Positions 54,689 through 55,574 of a DNA stretch of 55,574 bases are shown piece by piece (positions within the stretch are counted from its first letter, which is position 1; every line of letters starts with the position of its first letter). Source of the stretch: Arenibacter arenosicollis (GTDB lineage: Bacteria > Bacteroidota > Bacteroidia > Flavobacteriales > Flavobacteriaceae); assembly GCF_014397245.1 (NCBI RefSeq), contig NZ_JACLHY010000030.1:1-55574 (forward strand), read 5' to 3'. The notes beneath the pieces are model-generated. The model ran no database searches. It was not told the DNA's origin and saw only the letters and a list, made by a program, of their open reading frames with translations. The position numbers and the translations under genes were made by a program.

Positions 54689-55122
54689 GATGAGACTTTT
54701 AAGTTCTTACTTCCAGATACTACTCTCCATTGGACCAATTTATTAGAAAATAATTAAAAAATATATCTCTATCAAATGGAAAATTAGCACAAATCAATAG
54801 TTTGTGCCTTTCAAGTTATAAGTAAAGACGGGTTTGGCAACTTTTCCATTTCAGAATCCTCGGCAACATCTCCTGAGTAGGTAGTTGGATTTAAGGACAG
54901 GTTGTATAAAAGGGTTGTAACAAAATAACAGGAAAAGCTTTCTACTTAGCTTGTTAACATAAAGCAGACCCATGGACCAAGGATAAGCCATTGGAAAAAT
55001 ACCCGTTTGGTGGAATGGTAATGTCCCTTTTTTTTCCTGTGAGCGATCATAATAGGTAAGTAATCATGCCATTTGGGACCATATGAAGATGTTACGTTTC
55101 TTGGGAAAGAAGGAAGATGTAA
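54689..55122. other. Intergenic region, no supported gene
   Basis: About 430 bases. Only one tiny frame (16 codons, 55083-55133) is seen, overlapping the next promoter; I do not call it a gene. Confidence 0.4.
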
Positions 55123-55153
55123 TTGCTATATAAAATAAATAAGCATAAATTTG
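55123..55153 (+). promoter_or_regulatory. Complete Bacteroidota-type promoter of the third cold-shock gene
   Basis: TTG at 55123-55125, 20 bases, then TAAATTTG at 55146-55153. This is the best full -33/-7 match in the window, 17 bases before the ATG. Confidence 0.75.
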
Positions 55154-55170
55154 AAAAAAATTAAGGAATA

Positions 55171-55413
55171 ATGATCAAACAATTTTTTTATAAATTATTG
55201 AATATCAATAAGGGTAATGAAATAAAAGAGGGTACTGTAAAATTTTACAATAAAACCAAAAAATTTGGTTTTATAAGTCTAAAGGATTCTGATGAAGAAT
55301 ACTTTGTACATGCATCAAATGTCAATGGTAAAATCAAAAAAAATGATAAGGTAACATTTGAAATAGAAAAAGGGGAAAAAGGATTATCTGCCGTAAACGT
55401 ACGTGTGGTGTAA
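55171..55413 (+). CDS. Cold-shock protein with short N-terminal extension
   Basis: 80 residues. Residues 1-18 (MIKQFFYKLLNINKGNEI) form a basic amphipathic lead not found in CspA; the cold-shock domain starts at KEGTVKFYN. RNP1 is altered to KKFGFI, RNP2 is YFVHAS. RNA chaperone-type protein; the extension might bind membrane or RNA, which is a guess. It has its own strong promoter and terminator. Confidence 0.9.
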   Translation: MIKQFFYKLLNINKGNEIKEGTVKFYNKTKKFGFISLKDSDEEYFVHASNVNGKIKKNDKVTFEIEKGEKGLSAVNVRVV

Positions 55414-55480
55414 TACATTAAGCCCATATTGTCTAGTCCTGAAATAGCGTTACGGTTTATAGGATTAAAAATAGTTAATT

Positions 55481-55512
55481 AAGCTCAACGGCCATAGTGC
55501 CGTTGAGCTTTT
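55481..55512 (+). terminator. Intrinsic terminator of the third cold-shock gene
   Basis: AAGCTCAACGGC (55481-55492) pairs perfectly with GCCGTTGAGCTT (55499-55510), loop 6 bases, followed by TT. Confidence 0.8.
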
Positions 55513-55574
55513 GTGATTTATATGTTCTCATTGTTATCTCTTGTTGGCCGTGCATCTGTTGTGGTGTTAAGTAA

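Noticed and set aside
55083..55133. 16-codon frame before the third cold-shock gene
   Set aside because: It covers the -33 element of that gene's promoter and is too short to support.
1..55574. CRISPR array, tRNA, rRNA, prophage or insertion sequence
   Set aside because: No regular direct repeats, tRNA-like cloverleaf, rRNA sequence, transposase or phage gene was seen on either strand.

Overview
This 55.6 kb window looks like chromosomal DNA of a marine-type member of the Flavobacteriaceae (Bacteroidota). The evidence is AT-rich DNA, start codons without clear Shine-Dalgarno sequences, many -7 boxes of the Bacteroidota form TAnnTTTG, secreted proteins whose signal peptides end in Ala-Gln, and typical families (TonB receptor with a carboxypeptidase-regulatory-like N-terminus, BACON-type lipoprotein, CotH, KTSC, DUF1080, DUF6515, tandem DEAD-box helicases). 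I see no rRNA, tRNA, CRISPR array, insertion sequence, integrase or phage gene, so this is a mixed housekeeping/accessory chromosomal stretch rather than an obvious island.

Layout. 0-9 kb: TonB-dependent receptor (-), cold-shock protein with a basic N-terminal arm, secreted serine hydrolase, SlyD-like FKBP, topoisomerase III (-). 9-19 kb: DUF1080 lipoprotein, exported isoaspartyl methyltransferase preceded by a 27-bp perfect palindrome, pseudouridine synthase, DoxX, secreted alpha/beta hydrolase, a Fur-family regulator with a P1B-4 metal-export ATPase, exported sugar isomerase-like protein, MFS transporter. 18.7-29 kb: a DUF4242/cyclase-like/AraC three-domain regulator, exported cupin plus berberine-bridge-type flavoprotein, PhyH dioxygenase, DUF2784 protein, M3 peptidase, a TetR-oxidoreductase-DJ-1 operon with a palindromic operator, intradiol dioxygenase-like lipoprotein. 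29-38 kb: two DEAD-box helicases followed by a zinc-ribbon/SDR fusion, a HipA-like kinase/DUF3037 pair, a small cold-shock protein, J-domain/KTSC protein, AhpD-like plus OsmC pair, HGSNAT-like membrane protein. 38-49 kb: cysteine-less ArsC-like protein with a small partner, quinone-oxidoreductase-like protein plus RidA-like protein, Tat-exported Gfo/Idh/MocA protein, MFS transporter, BACON/beta-propeller lipoprotein, truncated AraC gene, luciferase-like monooxygenase plus SDR, NAD(P)-binding protein. 49-55.6 kb: CotH lipoprotein, DUF6515 protein, heparinase-type polysaccharide lyase, a 54-residue DUF1328 membrane protein and a third cold-shock protein.

Genes that seem to act together: (i) TetR + NADP-dependent oxidoreductase + DJ-1, likely an electrophile/aldehyde response; (ii) Fur-type regulator + P1B-4 ATPase, metal efflux; (iii) AhpD-like + OsmC, peroxide/thiol defence; (iv) the overlapping HipA-like kinase and DUF3037 genes, a two-gene module of unknown role and my main candidate for an undescribed system; (v) luciferase-like monooxygenase and SDR with a 4-base overlap. 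A roughly 103-bp promoter block occurs twice, gap-free, upstream of the monooxygenase and of the CotH gene, which suggests one regulator controls both.

Limits: all family names come from reading motifs, without database searches; start codons were chosen from signal peptides, domain starts and -7 boxes. Exact physiological substrates are inference throughout.
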